Of a DNA stretch of 64,000 nucleotides, positions 41,906 through 54,300 are shown in pieces. The stretch comes from Dipylidium caninum (Eukaryota > Platyhelminthes > Cestoda > Cyclophyllidea > Dipylidiidae). Under the pieces are notes generated by a model. That model was not told where the DNA came from. It searched no databases and saw only the letters and a program-made list of their open reading frames with translations. Within the stretch, counting starts at the first letter, position 1, and each line of letters opens with the position of its first letter. The DNA lies in NCBI GenBank assembly GCA_017562135.1, contig QEYB01001046.1:3472001-3536000 (forward strand). The letters run 5' to 3'. A program made the translations under genes and the position numbers.

Positions 41906-44900
41906 TCAGCTAGTGTTGGCAGCGTCACCCTCACTGCAGCAAAGGCCTCGCAGCTCGAGTGCGTGCTGCATGCTCCAGATGGAGAGGGGGCGCATATAAC
42001 CCGGAGACCGATAGGCTTTTTCACGAGTATAAGCCTCTGGTGTTTGGTACTGCAGGCCTAGGTTTTCGTAGACCGTTTTGTAACAGGCACCACAGAGATC
42101 AAACCCGTCGATGGGCATCCCCTCAAGGAAAAAAGTTTTAACTGTCAGGCTGCGTAATGCGTCAAAAAAATTGAAATAGATAACGAATTTCGACGACATC
42201 TGAAAGATGTAAAACTAGTGGCACGGGAAGATAATTCGGCATCCGTAAGTAGAAACAGTAAGCGAACAAGACACATTTATGGCTTAAGCTCTCTGAGATT
42301 AAACCATAGTGCAACGAAACTATTCGGCGTAAATACTCCAGAATTCCGTTATTAATACCTCGAGTATGAGGAGTGATGCAAGGCAATAGTTGGTGCCGAC
42401 CCAAAACTCATTGGCCTGAACGTTGGAGGCAGGAATCTTGCTGTTCCTGCGAGTCCCGTTAATGGCACCCATTTCTCCGCCGAGCACCGAGCGCCAATTC
42501 ATCTTAATAATCGAATCAATTACGATTGGCACTGCGTCAACCGGCAGAATCTGTAAAACAGGGGATCCAGTTTCCACAATAGAGACGACGACAGTTTTGT
42601 ACGATGTTATTTGGACCTACAGAGTCTGTGGGGGCTCCGCACGTGCGGAGCAGCCAGTGACCACATAGTTGATCTGCCATGACGGTACATTTAACTTTGC
42701 TGTCATGGCTGTCGTAACGATAGCCGCAATCTGCAGAAAAAGGGGAGGCATCAAAAACCCTCAATTAGAAAAACCAAGATAACCATCTTCCGCAAAAGCA
42801 AAATCCTGTTAGTTTGACACGAAATTATCGCTGTGTCCCGGACCGTTCATCGCCATTACCTTTATTTTTAACGTCTCCCATGTTTACGTTTGTGGTAAGA
42901 ACAGGATAATCGAAGAATAAGTTTGGTTGCCCACTTAGTTCACTCACTATAGCATTACTTTAATTGGGAAGTTATTATTAAAGATATTCCCCTCCACATA
43001 ATGTAAACATCAACTTCCCGAAAATAACTAGCGCGGTACGCAATGGCAAACAACCCGGCAGCAATATGCAGCATTTACAACCGCTCTTTTCATTGACTTA
43101 GATTTTATCTAGAATTTAGGACATTAAGGAGGTCTCAAATTCAAGCGGACTTATTGTCGCTTTTCCCCCAAATGTGTAATATCAAAGCCCAAAGTACGTC
43201 TGTCACTAACATTGGGGGTGTTTATCCAAAATATACGCCGGACCTGGACGCAATTCTCGATGGCCACAAATACGCCATGAACAATGGCACAATATGCCTG
43301 GCTTTGACACATCCGTAAACACAGATCTAGCTTCATTCGGTTCAATCGTGATAGAAACACAGGTCCTCTGGGTGCAAAAATACGTTTTGTTGCGATATGT
43401 GATCGTTTCGTTAGTAGATAACATTCATGCGCCTATAGCGTTTTGAATAAAAATGCCATGTTTGTATTTTCAAAACGTTACCTGTCCAAAGAGTTTCGTG
43501 ATAGATTTTTTTTGCCTTGATTAAGAGGTCACAAAATTTCCGTTCCTGTGATGCATAAATGTCTCTCTTAACATGATTTTCCTCTTTCTGATGTAAGTGA
43601 GAAATCATGTCCTTCGTGGCAAACAAGGCGGCGAGCCAGATACCTCCGACGTAAGCACTAGAGGAGAAGAAGATGGAACCTCGAAAATATATCTCAGTTT
43701 TAAGCTAAGGGAGTTTGTGAGGTATTAGATTTATGGCGATAACTAAAGGAATCACTAATACCACACGGTATGCATGGATTCCAACTTGTTTCAGTAGTGT
43801 GTTTCTACGGTGAGTTGGGTGCAGATTTTGAACAATCAGTTTATTCAAACGTTCCAAAGTAGGAAAATTCTGTTAAGACCAAAATAAAAAATAAAAATTC
43901 AGTTCAAATAAGCTAACAAGAAGAGATACTAACCTGAGGCCGATGGCTTTCCACATATCATAAGTCTGATCTGGGAAATTAGCATTTTCAATTATGCCAT
44001 CTTCATCCTTGTCCCATCTCTCAAGGCACTTTTCCATAATAACCTTAAAATATAGCGCTTTCAAATCACTAAATACTTCAAATGGATAATTTTACGTCTT
44101 AAAATAATATCTGAAAAAAAGTATTTACGCAAAATAAACACACTTGAAGAATATCTAGAAAATTGGTTTAGAGTGAAAACATTCTATCAGGGAACGATGA
44201 GATTGAAAAGTACCACAACAAGCGGGAGCATGTAGAGCAGGTAGTTGTCGTCACCGGTAACCTTCCAGTCACGCCAAGTCGTGAGTACGAATTTAGGATT
44301 GAGGTCTTTCCACTCGTCGGTTGCGCGGAGGTTGTAGGCATTTACGTGATACCAGGGCTCATCCTCGGGGTCGCCGCAATCATGGGGTACCGAAAAGGCG
44401 TAGTTGAGGATGCGATCCTTGTCATCTGTGCCCTTAAACGCCGGTTTCATGGGCGACCGGTCCTCGCTCGTAGTCATATCAGCGAAATCGTAGTTGACTG
44501 CGAGCTGCAGCTTCGGCCACAGTTTCACCAGGGCCCATGACGCGTTGAAGTGCACGTCATACGTGTTATACATGCGATACTCATGTGCTGAGGGTAGAAA
44601 TTGATGAGAGTGGAAAATCCGACATAAAATTATTTACGTCTAGACAAATGTCTTTTTGATTCACCGCAACACTGCCTTAGTGACCGATTCCTGTAAACCA
44701 TTGGAAGCGAAGAGCATAATGCAGAGCCCTACCTATCAGCGCTGATCTGTGCATAAGGCATGAGAGTTGCCATCGATTCCCCAGCCAATTAACGATTCTC
44801 GATTAATGAATTGTGTGGACACGAGCCATAGAAGTCAGAGGGTGTCGTCTCAGGGAAGTCAACAGTTGAAAAGCGAAGAGGGGTACGAACCTTCCAGGTA

Positions 44901-47900
44901 AGCGAAGAGACCCATGTCATTAGCAGTGGTGACACGGGCACGAACGGCATCTGCATTGGAGAAATCAGAGGCTACAACGGCGTCACCACCGGCTCCCAAG
45001 TTCTTGGTAAGGTAATCGCTAGGCTGAAAGAAGTGAACTGCCGGGTTCCGAAGGCGCACCGTTTCCAGCGGCGTGCACAACTCCTCCACACCGACATCGA
45101 CGGTGTCACCACCATCTTTCGCGAGACCATGGCCCTCCACTACCGATTTCCCTGATATTTCACCGGGAAGAGGATCCAACCAAACAGTACCCCCGTCAGA
45201 GAGGTAGTAAAGCTCATTGAAAAGTGCTGATTTGTACCAGACTGGAAATCCACTACAATATCACCACGGTAAAATTTCACATAATGAATACAATATGTCA
45301 AAGAGGCGTAACTTGATTCCCTACATAATAGCCACATCCCATTCGGCATATAAACAAACTGTGACTGATTTTACCTGTTTTGAAGTATGGAGTTTTGCCA
45401 AGATTCAATTGCCCTGTCCCACAGATGTCCATTTTTCGAGGCATAGACGAGAAGTTCGCTTGCCCCTTTGATCGTGTCCTCAGAAAACCAACGCACGTAG
45501 CGCCTGCAATCAACAGAACTAATCTTGTTGACATCGGTTAGTTGGGAATATCAACCGATGGCAAAACTCTTCTTAGCAAATATGATAATATTAAGACATT
45601 TATAGTGCGTTCTAATAAATACAACGCTCATCGTACTGTTCCTTTCCTCACGCATGTCTATAAGACTTACGAGAAAATTAAGGTCAAAATTCAAGCCATC
45701 TGTAGGAACGTTTTGTGGAAAAGACAAGTCACCTATCAAGGCTAATCGATATAAATTTGTTTGTCGGTAAAAAGTGGGAAGAAGTAACTTATGAGATTTT
45801 CGCAGAGCCACCACTTTGGTTGCAAAATCTACCTTGGCAGCTACACGGACCACTTGAGATTTGATACCGCGTAAATTATAAGATCATTTTCAAAAGACTC
45901 TAAAACTGCCATCCGAATTCAGAATTATCGTATTCACATTTCAAATCCTACAGTGTAAACACTACGTTAGAAAAAATTAGGCACACCATTAAAATTACCA
46001 GGTTTTAAAGTAAATAAACCAGTGAAATGTGCGTTCTTAAGGTCCCTTGATGTGCCTGACATCACTCAACAAGGAGCTCACAGGTTAACAGGAGGTACAC
46101 ACCTTCTGTAGGCGACTAGAGACGATCTGAAATGCACTCGTGGCATGTGCCACGTGAGGAAAAAGTCACAGTCCTCCTGAGCGGGTAACACCTCTTCCTT
46201 AGTCGAGTCAATGAGAGCAGCGGCCACCTCAAAGGAGGCGCAAACTGCAACCCCAATTAGGGGTCGGTTTTTAGCCTTCCCCAGCACATAGTAGCCTACA
46301 AGGAAGTTGTGAACAAGGCGTATCAGTAAATGGGAGAGTATTGGCATGGACACCGTCATCGGAGAAAAACGCGAATTCAAGAATTGGGGCCTACTAAGCA
46401 GCCAAAGAAAAATGAAGAACGAGTGCCCAGAGGAAGGCGTATTCCAAATACTTCAAAGCACAATAAACTATTGTCTGTATTACCTGCAGAGGAGAAACAT
46501 CTAAGTCTTTGAACAAATCGTCTAAAAAATTTAAGGGCGAAATAGCATACCAAAATTAGGTTTAATTATCTTTTAAACGAAAGTCTTACCAGTATTATCG
46601 GAGGCTAAACGACCTTCCTGACTAAGATTAGCCCAGAGTTGATCTGCGTTAATGGCATCGTGCGCAGACGACATGCTTTGATTTGCGATGCCCCAGGGCG
46701 ACCGCCATAACTCTGCAGCAGTGGCCTTCCGCCTGCTATTACTTCCAGTAGCACTACCTTTGGCACCAAAATTAAAACCCATGCAACGCGAGACATGCAC
46801 CTGTGGAAAAGTTATGGGAAGATCTTCAAATCTCACGATTCAAAAACAGGAAATGCATATTGATAATCAAACACCGTTTCCACACTATAGATCTGGTTAG
46901 ACAAGATAACATCCCTTGAACTCTGATTAAAAAATGCATCTGAAACAGAGGCAGTTGTAAGGCAAGCCACAAAAATGCCTTAATGCATCGTGGTGCAGGA
47001 GAAAAAGTCTACATTGTACCAATTATGCATACTCCAGATTTCAGTATTGCGATAGTACATCCGAATACACCAGCTTATTTTCACAATTTATCCTAAATAA
47101 AAACGTAACACTGAGTTTGAACCATGAAATAAGTAAGTTATGGAAACAAACCTTGTCGGATGACTTGGCTGAAACTCCGAAACAGCAAGGCATATCGTCA
47201 ATGAGAACTTCCATAAGGCAGCCAAGCAAATGATTATCGGCGTCTTCAAAGGGAAACGTAAATTCACCATTCATATTGTTGCACAAATGTCCAATCTCGC
47301 CGCATATGACGCCTGCCGGACCTGCCTTCGGTGGGGGTGATCGCCGAGGATGCCGAGGACCCCTCCAAGTCATGGTAATTGAAATTTCAAGGGCGTTTTG
47401 AGGATCAAAATTTAAGGCAGTCCAGTGAAAAATACCGATTGGGAGACAGCTGTCCTTATAATTGCCGGGGAGTACAGGCGAAATCTGAAATATTTCAAAG
47501 TTTATGAGGACTCCATACTTTGCTCAAGCAAATTGTAAGGTTTTCCCACTATAGACGGACTTGTTTACATATAAGAAGAAGATTTAATTCCGGTAGGTCG
47601 TAGACAGTCCATGAGCGTGGATATAGCCCGATAAAGTGCCCCGACTCGCGCGGCATCGACCACCTCCATGATCGAAGAGCTCGTAAATGTTTAGGTGGTG
47701 TAGACGCAGAAAGAACTTGGTGGTAGACACATTTGCCATTTTTCTTAACAGTGAGAATGAACTAAAATATAATTTGGCACTGGGCATGAACTAGTATTTC
47801 TACCATTATAATCCAAATACGGCTGAGTCATATACCTGATCCACGACACCAACATCATAATTAAAACGACCGGGAATGAGGCTTGAACGGCAAAACTCCC

Positions 47901-48598
47901 CCTTATAACCACGGCCTATTGTGCCGCATCCAATACCACCCAATGGGACACCGTAAATTGAAGGCACGATCAGACGGTTAAAGATATCTATAGGTGGCAA
48001 AGAATTCTTATGTTTTGCTGGCATATAAGCACCGGTGATGTACCTAAAAAAGATGGCATTAAATAAATACTCAAATTATGGCTCTGTCAAAAACTATTAT
48101 AATGAAAAAACATGACGGCCTAAATCGTGGTCATCAGCCAAGAAATTACGTGAAAGAGCCAGAAAGCCGGGTGGAAAACCATGTTTGACAACATTAAAAT
48201 ATGGATATTGATGAAAAGCAATTTGTGTAGAAGAAACGGTGGATAATAATTAAAACCAATAACGATTACATACTCCGTTCAGAGAAATAATTATACATCT
48301 GAAAAAATGTGCACATTTCGGCAAAAGCTTTAAAATGACCGTGGCAACGAATTACGATCAATACTTCACGATATTTTATTGTATAAGAAAAGATTATCCG
48401 ACTTCTCCAAGGAAGCCCGAATTCGCCGAACGCAGACAGTCACCTGGACAGATCAAGCAACCTGGATGTCGACAAGCCAAACTGAAGCAATTTGTTTGGG
48501 CCACCATTTTTCGCGGGCGGATCAGTGAACCGTTTTTTCCAGCCACAAACCGGCAGCAAGCCGCTATTCTCGGCGTAGGAAACCGCGCCAATAGTCAT
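41906..48598 (-). CDS. GBA2: Non-lysosomal glucosylceramidase GBA2 (GH116), 14 exons
   Basis: Membrane-associated beta-glucosidase that hydrolyses glucosylceramide to glucose and ceramide at neutral pH outside lysosomes. Exons 5'->3': 48444-48598, 47836-48043, 47561-47761, 47152-47484, 46590-46800, 46103-46295, 45375-45503, 44891-45252, 44220-44587, 43934-44043, 43482-43657, 42621-42730, 42359-42550, 41906-42121; 2964 nt, 987 aa, in phase (human 927). Landmarks: [50 protein letters not shown] with Glu490 at the nucleophile position; [38 protein letters not shown] with Asp745 at the acid/base position; [29 protein letters not shown]. Both catalytic acids are present. Exon 8 has about 60 extra residues between GGTVWLD and GLFAYLE. 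ATG 48598 precedes [12 protein letters not shown], which aligns with human HGWRVCLAHEF; the frame stays open upstream, so the true start could be earlier. Confidence 0.97.
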
Positions 48599-50008
48599 CG
48601 TAACGCTAAATAACCTTGAAAGCCTGATGACGATGAACATAACAAAGTTTAATAATTTCCTAAACAAATGTTGAGAGTAAATTCGCAAGTAACCATACGC
48701 AAATTTTCTAAATGTGATATTTTTTGGAATTTTTTTAGCGTGCTGACATGGCCAGTATGGAATTTTTTGTAATTTCGACGAAAGAATTTCCATTACACAC
48801 TCGCCCGACCCGATAAAAATCGGATGCGGAAAGTTCATGACACCCAACGAAAAGTTCATGTAATAAGAAAATCTAGGCGTATTTTAGTTCTGCAAACCAC
48901 CTCATAAGTCAAAAATTATTACTTTAGTCGAGCTGAAGTTGAATTTTTTATTTTTGGATTAAATCTTTTACGTGAGTAATTAACATAACATAATGAATTG
49001 CATTGAATTTTGTCAAATGCCTGAGCTAACTCCCCATAGGAAAAAGAATCTTCAGGCATGACGTAATTTGAGTATACAAGTACCTCGCATTACCCACCTG
49101 AAACTTTTCAGTTGGATGTAAACTCTCTATAAAATATTTTGACTTAAGAGCCTTATCACAGGCGATAGCAATTTAACCGCGCCCTCCCGGCAAAGCGACA
49201 TACCTACCCAGTTTTTTTTTTTATAACTACTCAGCGCATTCACTCAGAATTTGTGATTGTTAAATAACCAAAAACCTCACGGTTGAACCGAAGCTAAAAG
49301 GGGGTCTTATCCATGTACTTCCCGCGGACACGCAAAAAAGCCGCCCAAGACTGAAGAGAATTTGGGATACAGCGCTTTTGCAGCCCACTCAGACAAAAAT
49401 ACCAAACCATCAATACAATACCGCTTTTAACTTACATTTTCTCACGGCGGTAAGCCAAGTGCGTGGTAAGCGTCATAACTACTCAAACAGAAACCAGACA
49501 ATACTGGCTGCATCCATAACACGTGTTTGCCGAGGTCTCGCTGGGGGCATATTCCCCACATCGCTAATAACGCTACGAAGCGGATGGAAACCAAGTCGCC
49601 TGTTGGTGATAATCTGTGTGGAAACCAAAGGGGCTAATGACGGGAGAAGCCGACTGGACATTACCTTAGCAAGCGAATAAAGGGACGGCGAAGTTTTTCT
49701 CTCACTCGACCTCAGCTCATAGAAGCCTTCTTGACTGTTGTAACGAGTATTTCGAGCTCACGAAGTGCCAACCAGGAGAACCCCGAAGTCGGTCAGAAGT
49801 TCTATCGTTAGATCTGCATTCTGTCATGGTTTTGTTTGATAGTATAGAAAATCAGTAACTCTTCATTTCAGTATCAGCAAAAAACAAATTCAATTACACG
49901 CTATCAACTGACGTCGCAGAAAAATATCCGTCCACGGTGGGCTAATGCACAATTAATCTCAGCTTTAAGAGAACCGACCGTAAACAGACCACCAAACATG
50001 TATTCAAT
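48599..50008. other. Intergenic region between GBA2 start and RPS15 stop
   Basis: About 1.4 kb; both flanking genes lie on the minus strand, so it should hold the GBA2 promoter and the RPS15 3' end. The GBA2 exon 1 frame is open upstream to 48859 on the minus strand, but that extension (rich in Phe/Arg/Lys) matches no GBA2 sequence I know. A plus-strand frame at 49378-49680 (100 codons) has no recognisable motif. A short T-run lies near 49211. Confidence 0.4.
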
Positions 50009-50515
50009 TTACTTAAGGGGAATAAATCGAGAGCTATGCGTTGCGCCAATACCCGGGCGACCATGCTTTACGGGCTTGTAGGTAATCGAGAATTCACCCA
50101 GGTAATGACCAATCATTTCTGGACGAATTTCCACTTGATTGAAGGTTTTGCCATTGTAAATACCTACAATGGAGCCAACCATTTCTGGGAACACAATCAT
50201 GTTGCGCAGGTGAGTTTTCACGACGGAAGGTTTATCACCAATTGGGCAATTCTTCTTACTTTTCCTTAACTTTTGAAGCAAAGTCTTGTGCTTCACTCCT
50301 AGACCACGGCGGATACGTCTACGTTTCCGAGCGGAGTAAAGCTCAGCAAGTTGATCTCTAACGAGAATACGGAAGAAGAAGGCCTTACACATTCATATCC
50401 AAAAGCTGATCTAGGTCAACTCCGCGATAAAAGTACTTCCTAAATGTACGCCTTTTTTTTACTTCATCCTCAGCCTGGAAGAAAAGACTATGGTAATAAA
50501 GTAACAGCCCACCAT
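50009..50515 (-). CDS. RPS15: 40S ribosomal protein S15 (uS19), 3 coding exons
   Basis: Small-subunit ribosomal protein at the head of the 40S particle. Exons 5'->3': 50513-50515 (the ATG alone), 50389-50474, 50009-50357; 438 nt encoding 145 aa, exactly the human length. The N-terminus [20 protein letters not shown] corresponds to human [20 protein letters not shown]. The C-terminal half is nearly invariant ([55 protein letters not shown]). The start-only first exon is followed by a 38-nt intron (gtgggc...ccag). The second intron is 31 nt (50358-50388; gtaagg...gttag), confirmed because without it the frame breaks at [14 protein letters not shown]. It sits between GBA2 and UGCG and is divergent from UGCG. 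Confidence 0.98.
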
Positions 50516-51385
50516 GTCGGGCGCAGCGGAACGCGGGGAGGCGTGCTTGTTACGAATGGGTGATTAAAACGACAACAACGGAAAAGATGGCGTTTTTTAA
50601 TACATTTACCGGTGTCTTGTCAAGATAATCTGCAACCATATAAAATTTTTGCATTTTTGTTTTCATTTGCGGGAACTTCGTTTGTTTCAAAAGTGCAAAA
50701 TATATGGGGATTACTTAACAAAAATGATCAACAACAAAAATATCCCCCACGGATTACCTCTTATTGTTATCAAATTTCATGAAATACTCCAAGACGTAAG
50801 TCAAGAAAGCTTTATAATGCGTTCACGTGCACAATAATGATAAAACAATGAAAACACTCGCCTCTATATTTTGAAAAGTAATACTTACGTCCGACCGCTT
50901 TTAAGGGAACATCGCAAATAGTTTAAAGCCAATAGTTGTATGCGTAAGAATTTTAATATGAAGATACCAGAAACAAGATGAAGGTTTAACACTTGTAGCT
51001 TCAGTTTACCGTTCGGTGCGAATGAGAGTTAGCCTAATTTTTTGCCCCTGAAGGTTCTTCAGCGCGGATCTCCACCCCCTCAGTAAATAACTGAGGACTT
51101 CAGGAAGGCGAGACTTCTGCTTTGCCATCTACAAACGTAAGTGTATTCTTATATACCTATATTTTTTGTGCGACGCAAAATCGTCCATGGTCTAAAAAAA
51201 GAACTCATGTCTTTTTGCTTATTTATTCTTGAGACCCAGAAAATGAGTTATGATGGTATCTGTAGTTATCTTTTGTAAGGTGCCTTCTTGATTTCATACC
51301 TTTTGTCTTCCTTATCTTTCCGCCACATCTTGAAAGTTCAACCAATCACCTAGCGCTTCTCGCGCTCCCGCTTTAAGTTTTAACG
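50516..51385. other. Divergent promoter region between RPS15 and UGCG
   Basis: 870 bp between the RPS15 ATG (minus) and the UGCG ATG (plus), so it probably carries both promoters. No gene recognised; a plus frame at 50649-50837 is judged chance. An AAG 10 nt upstream of the UGCG ATG, preceded by CGCTCCCGCTTT, is a weak candidate trans-splice acceptor. Confidence 0.4.
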
Positions 51386-54300
51386 ATGTTGGACTTAGTC
51401 TGGGCTTACGCCCTCTTTGGACTCGCTATTGTCCCGATTACTGTATATTTCAATCAGTTTCTCTTTTTTATTTTAGCGTTTTATGTTTCGTAAGTTGTCT
51501 TGTTTTTTACTTGCCGTATATTATTCCCGCATTTAGGTGCTATTGCATCAACTTTGCAGCGTTTATGCAAAATCTTTTATATCCAAACTGTGGTATTGCT
51601 GCCTTCTCTTTGTGCGCTCGATTCACCAAAATATTTATCATTTTAACTTTGCTCTTTTTCGGGTCTTATACTCATAAATCGAACTAAATCTTATAGATAT
51701 AAACCAGATCTCAGGTTTATGTTTAGAGTTTGTTTAAAGCATGGCCTTTTTACTTTCTATCGTCGCCTGAAAAGTATCATTGAAAGCTGACTTTCGGTCC
51801 TGAATTTCTTTTAAAGCCATTGTCTTGGGTCTTTCGTTTCATTATTTTCCTCATTTGCTGAATTCCGTCTTCCACTTTTGTTCCTTTAATCTCAACGATA
51901 TGTTTTTATGTTTACTTCGTGCTTACGTAAGTAACGCGTTTAAGAAATTTATTTTTCTATTTTCAGGATACGTAAATTTCACAAAAAGGCAAATGAACCC
52001 CTTGAATACCTTCCAGGCGTGTCTATCATCAAGCCATTAATGGGCGTAGATACGTATTTACCCGAAAATATTATTAGCCACTTTGAACTTCAATACCCGA
52101 ATGTGAGTCCTCTTTTATTTTCATCTCATTTCCAAACTACCCTATTTGCTTTTTATTTTTGGTCTCATCATGTTGGCTATATCCTGTACCTACGTGACCT
52201 ATAGTCTTGTTTTCGGCTTGCAGTTTGAAATCATTTTCTGTATAGAAGACCCTAATGACCCTGCAGTTGAGCTCGTCGAATCTCTTTTCCGGAAATATCC
52301 TCATGTCGACGCTCATCTGATAATTGGTACGAATGCACCTATTGTTGTAGATATTTTGATTCTTACAAATGTTTTGGAGCCTTTTATTTCCAGCCAGTTG
52401 AATTGGCGAACTTTGGAATAAGATACTATGGTCTAACTAAAAGTATATTTAGTGACTGATCTTTTTCGTTAATTTTTAGGTGGTAATGGGAACATAATCA
52501 ATCCACTGGTTAATAACTTACTTCCTGCCTACGAATCCGCGAGATATGACCTTATCTGGCTCACCACAAGTCGAATAAGGGGTGATTCATTGTGTTTTAT
52601 ACATTTTATTCGGGCCAAGGCGTAATGATGAATTTCATTACTGATTTTGACAAATACACTTCTTGTTTTATTTTATGGTTACCCATTGTTCTACCAGGAT
52701 ACTGTAAAGTACAACAAAGAGTGCTTAAGGTAAAAGTCCTCTCGTGATGCACATTTTTAGACTGTTATAAAGTTTACTTTTAATGTACACTTGTGTTAAT
52801 ATGATAGTATTTTGCAGCACCCTAGATATTTGCCCTTTCTGCTGATCCGCGTAAAGTATATTTAAATATAACATGCTCATTGTATGAGTAAAAACACGGT
52901 CTATATGGCCAAATTTTAGGTTACACATAATGCTTGAATCGATTAGAGGAAATCTTTCATACGGAAGGAGGGGCCATTATTGTTTTTAATTACCTCTAAC
53001 TATTTTTACTTATGTAAAAAAGCCGTATTGGTCAGCAACTTCTTAAATACATTCACATTTTCCCATTCACTGATGGACAAATTTTGCGCTGAAGGAGAGC
53101 TGCAGTTGCCATTCTCATTGACCTCTTTAATATTCTTGTTTTAACCCACGTTTTATTTGCATCCTGTTACGCCTGTACATTTTCGGTTTTCGTACAAGTG
53201 ACTACCGACATAATGATCGATATGGTTCGCAAATCTGAGGACCCACGTGTAGCTCTCATTCACCAAATACCCTTCCTCTGTGATCGACGAGGATTCATGA
53301 ACGCTGTCGAAAAGGTGAGCAATTCTTCTCTCTGTTCTTTGCATCCAACTATCTCGTTATTTTATTGGGAGTCTAAAATAACCTGTATAGTATTTTATTG
53401 TCTAGTCATATGATTTATGTCAAGAATCAATGATGTTCTCTTAATGTGAGGTAAAATAGATGTCTAATCTGACAACATAGTCGAAGTGTTATTCTGTATA
53501 CTTTAAAGGTACTGCTAAGACCAAGCGGGATTGGCTATGACGAACATGTCATGAACATAGCTTGTGTTGAGTAATTAACGGCTTAAACTACCTTTGTAAT
53601 CGTGATTTATTTTTAGAAGGTCTTTGAATATGTGTACACATACATATATGTTCACGCATGCATATCACACATAAAGAACCTTGAACCTTTAGGAAGCGTT
53701 AACGCCAAAAGAACTTATTATCTCCCAATATATGCGATTGAGGCCCCCTTAAAGCCTATGTGAAACTAGTTCTTGCTTGGGATTTTTTTCAGTTTGTGTG
53801 GGAATTCCATTCTCCTTGTTTTAGGTTAAGAATTCCTTGACCATACAGTTTTCTGCCATCACAATTTTTTTTGTAAAATAGGTATCTTTCGGCTGTGCTC
53901 TGGGACGTAGTGCAATAGCCCTTAATCAACTGGGGATGCTCTGCTTTACGGGAATGTCGTATATCGTTCGCAAATCAATCCTCGATCGGTACGGCGGTTT
54001 TGCGCGGTTGGGGAAATTCCTTGCGGAGGACTATTTCTGCTCCAAGGTGCTTTTTGACAAGTGGGTATTAACTTCGACTCGTGTCTATTTTTATTCAGGC
54101 AAATACATTACGCAAACAATGCAAGTTTTTCCCAAATGCTTGCTTAGACTCAGGCCTGGATATTGATAGAGATACTTCATTTTTTACTTTCATCAAGTAC
54201 ATATTATACATCAATAATTCCTTCTCAGCTGGTCCACAGTTGTCTGACTAAATCATGTTCCCTGACAGATCCTCTTCTCCGACTTTGTTTTCCGGTTACG

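Noticed and set aside
48440..48859. Minus-strand frame upstream of GBA2 as a separate gene
   Set aside because: Its last 52 codons align with the GBA2 N-terminus and splice in phase to the next exon, so it is GBA2 exon 1 plus an open but unconserved upstream extension.
49378..49680. 100-codon plus-strand frame between GBA2 and RPS15
   Set aside because: No motif, no splice context, and overlapping antisense frames of similar length suggest chance.
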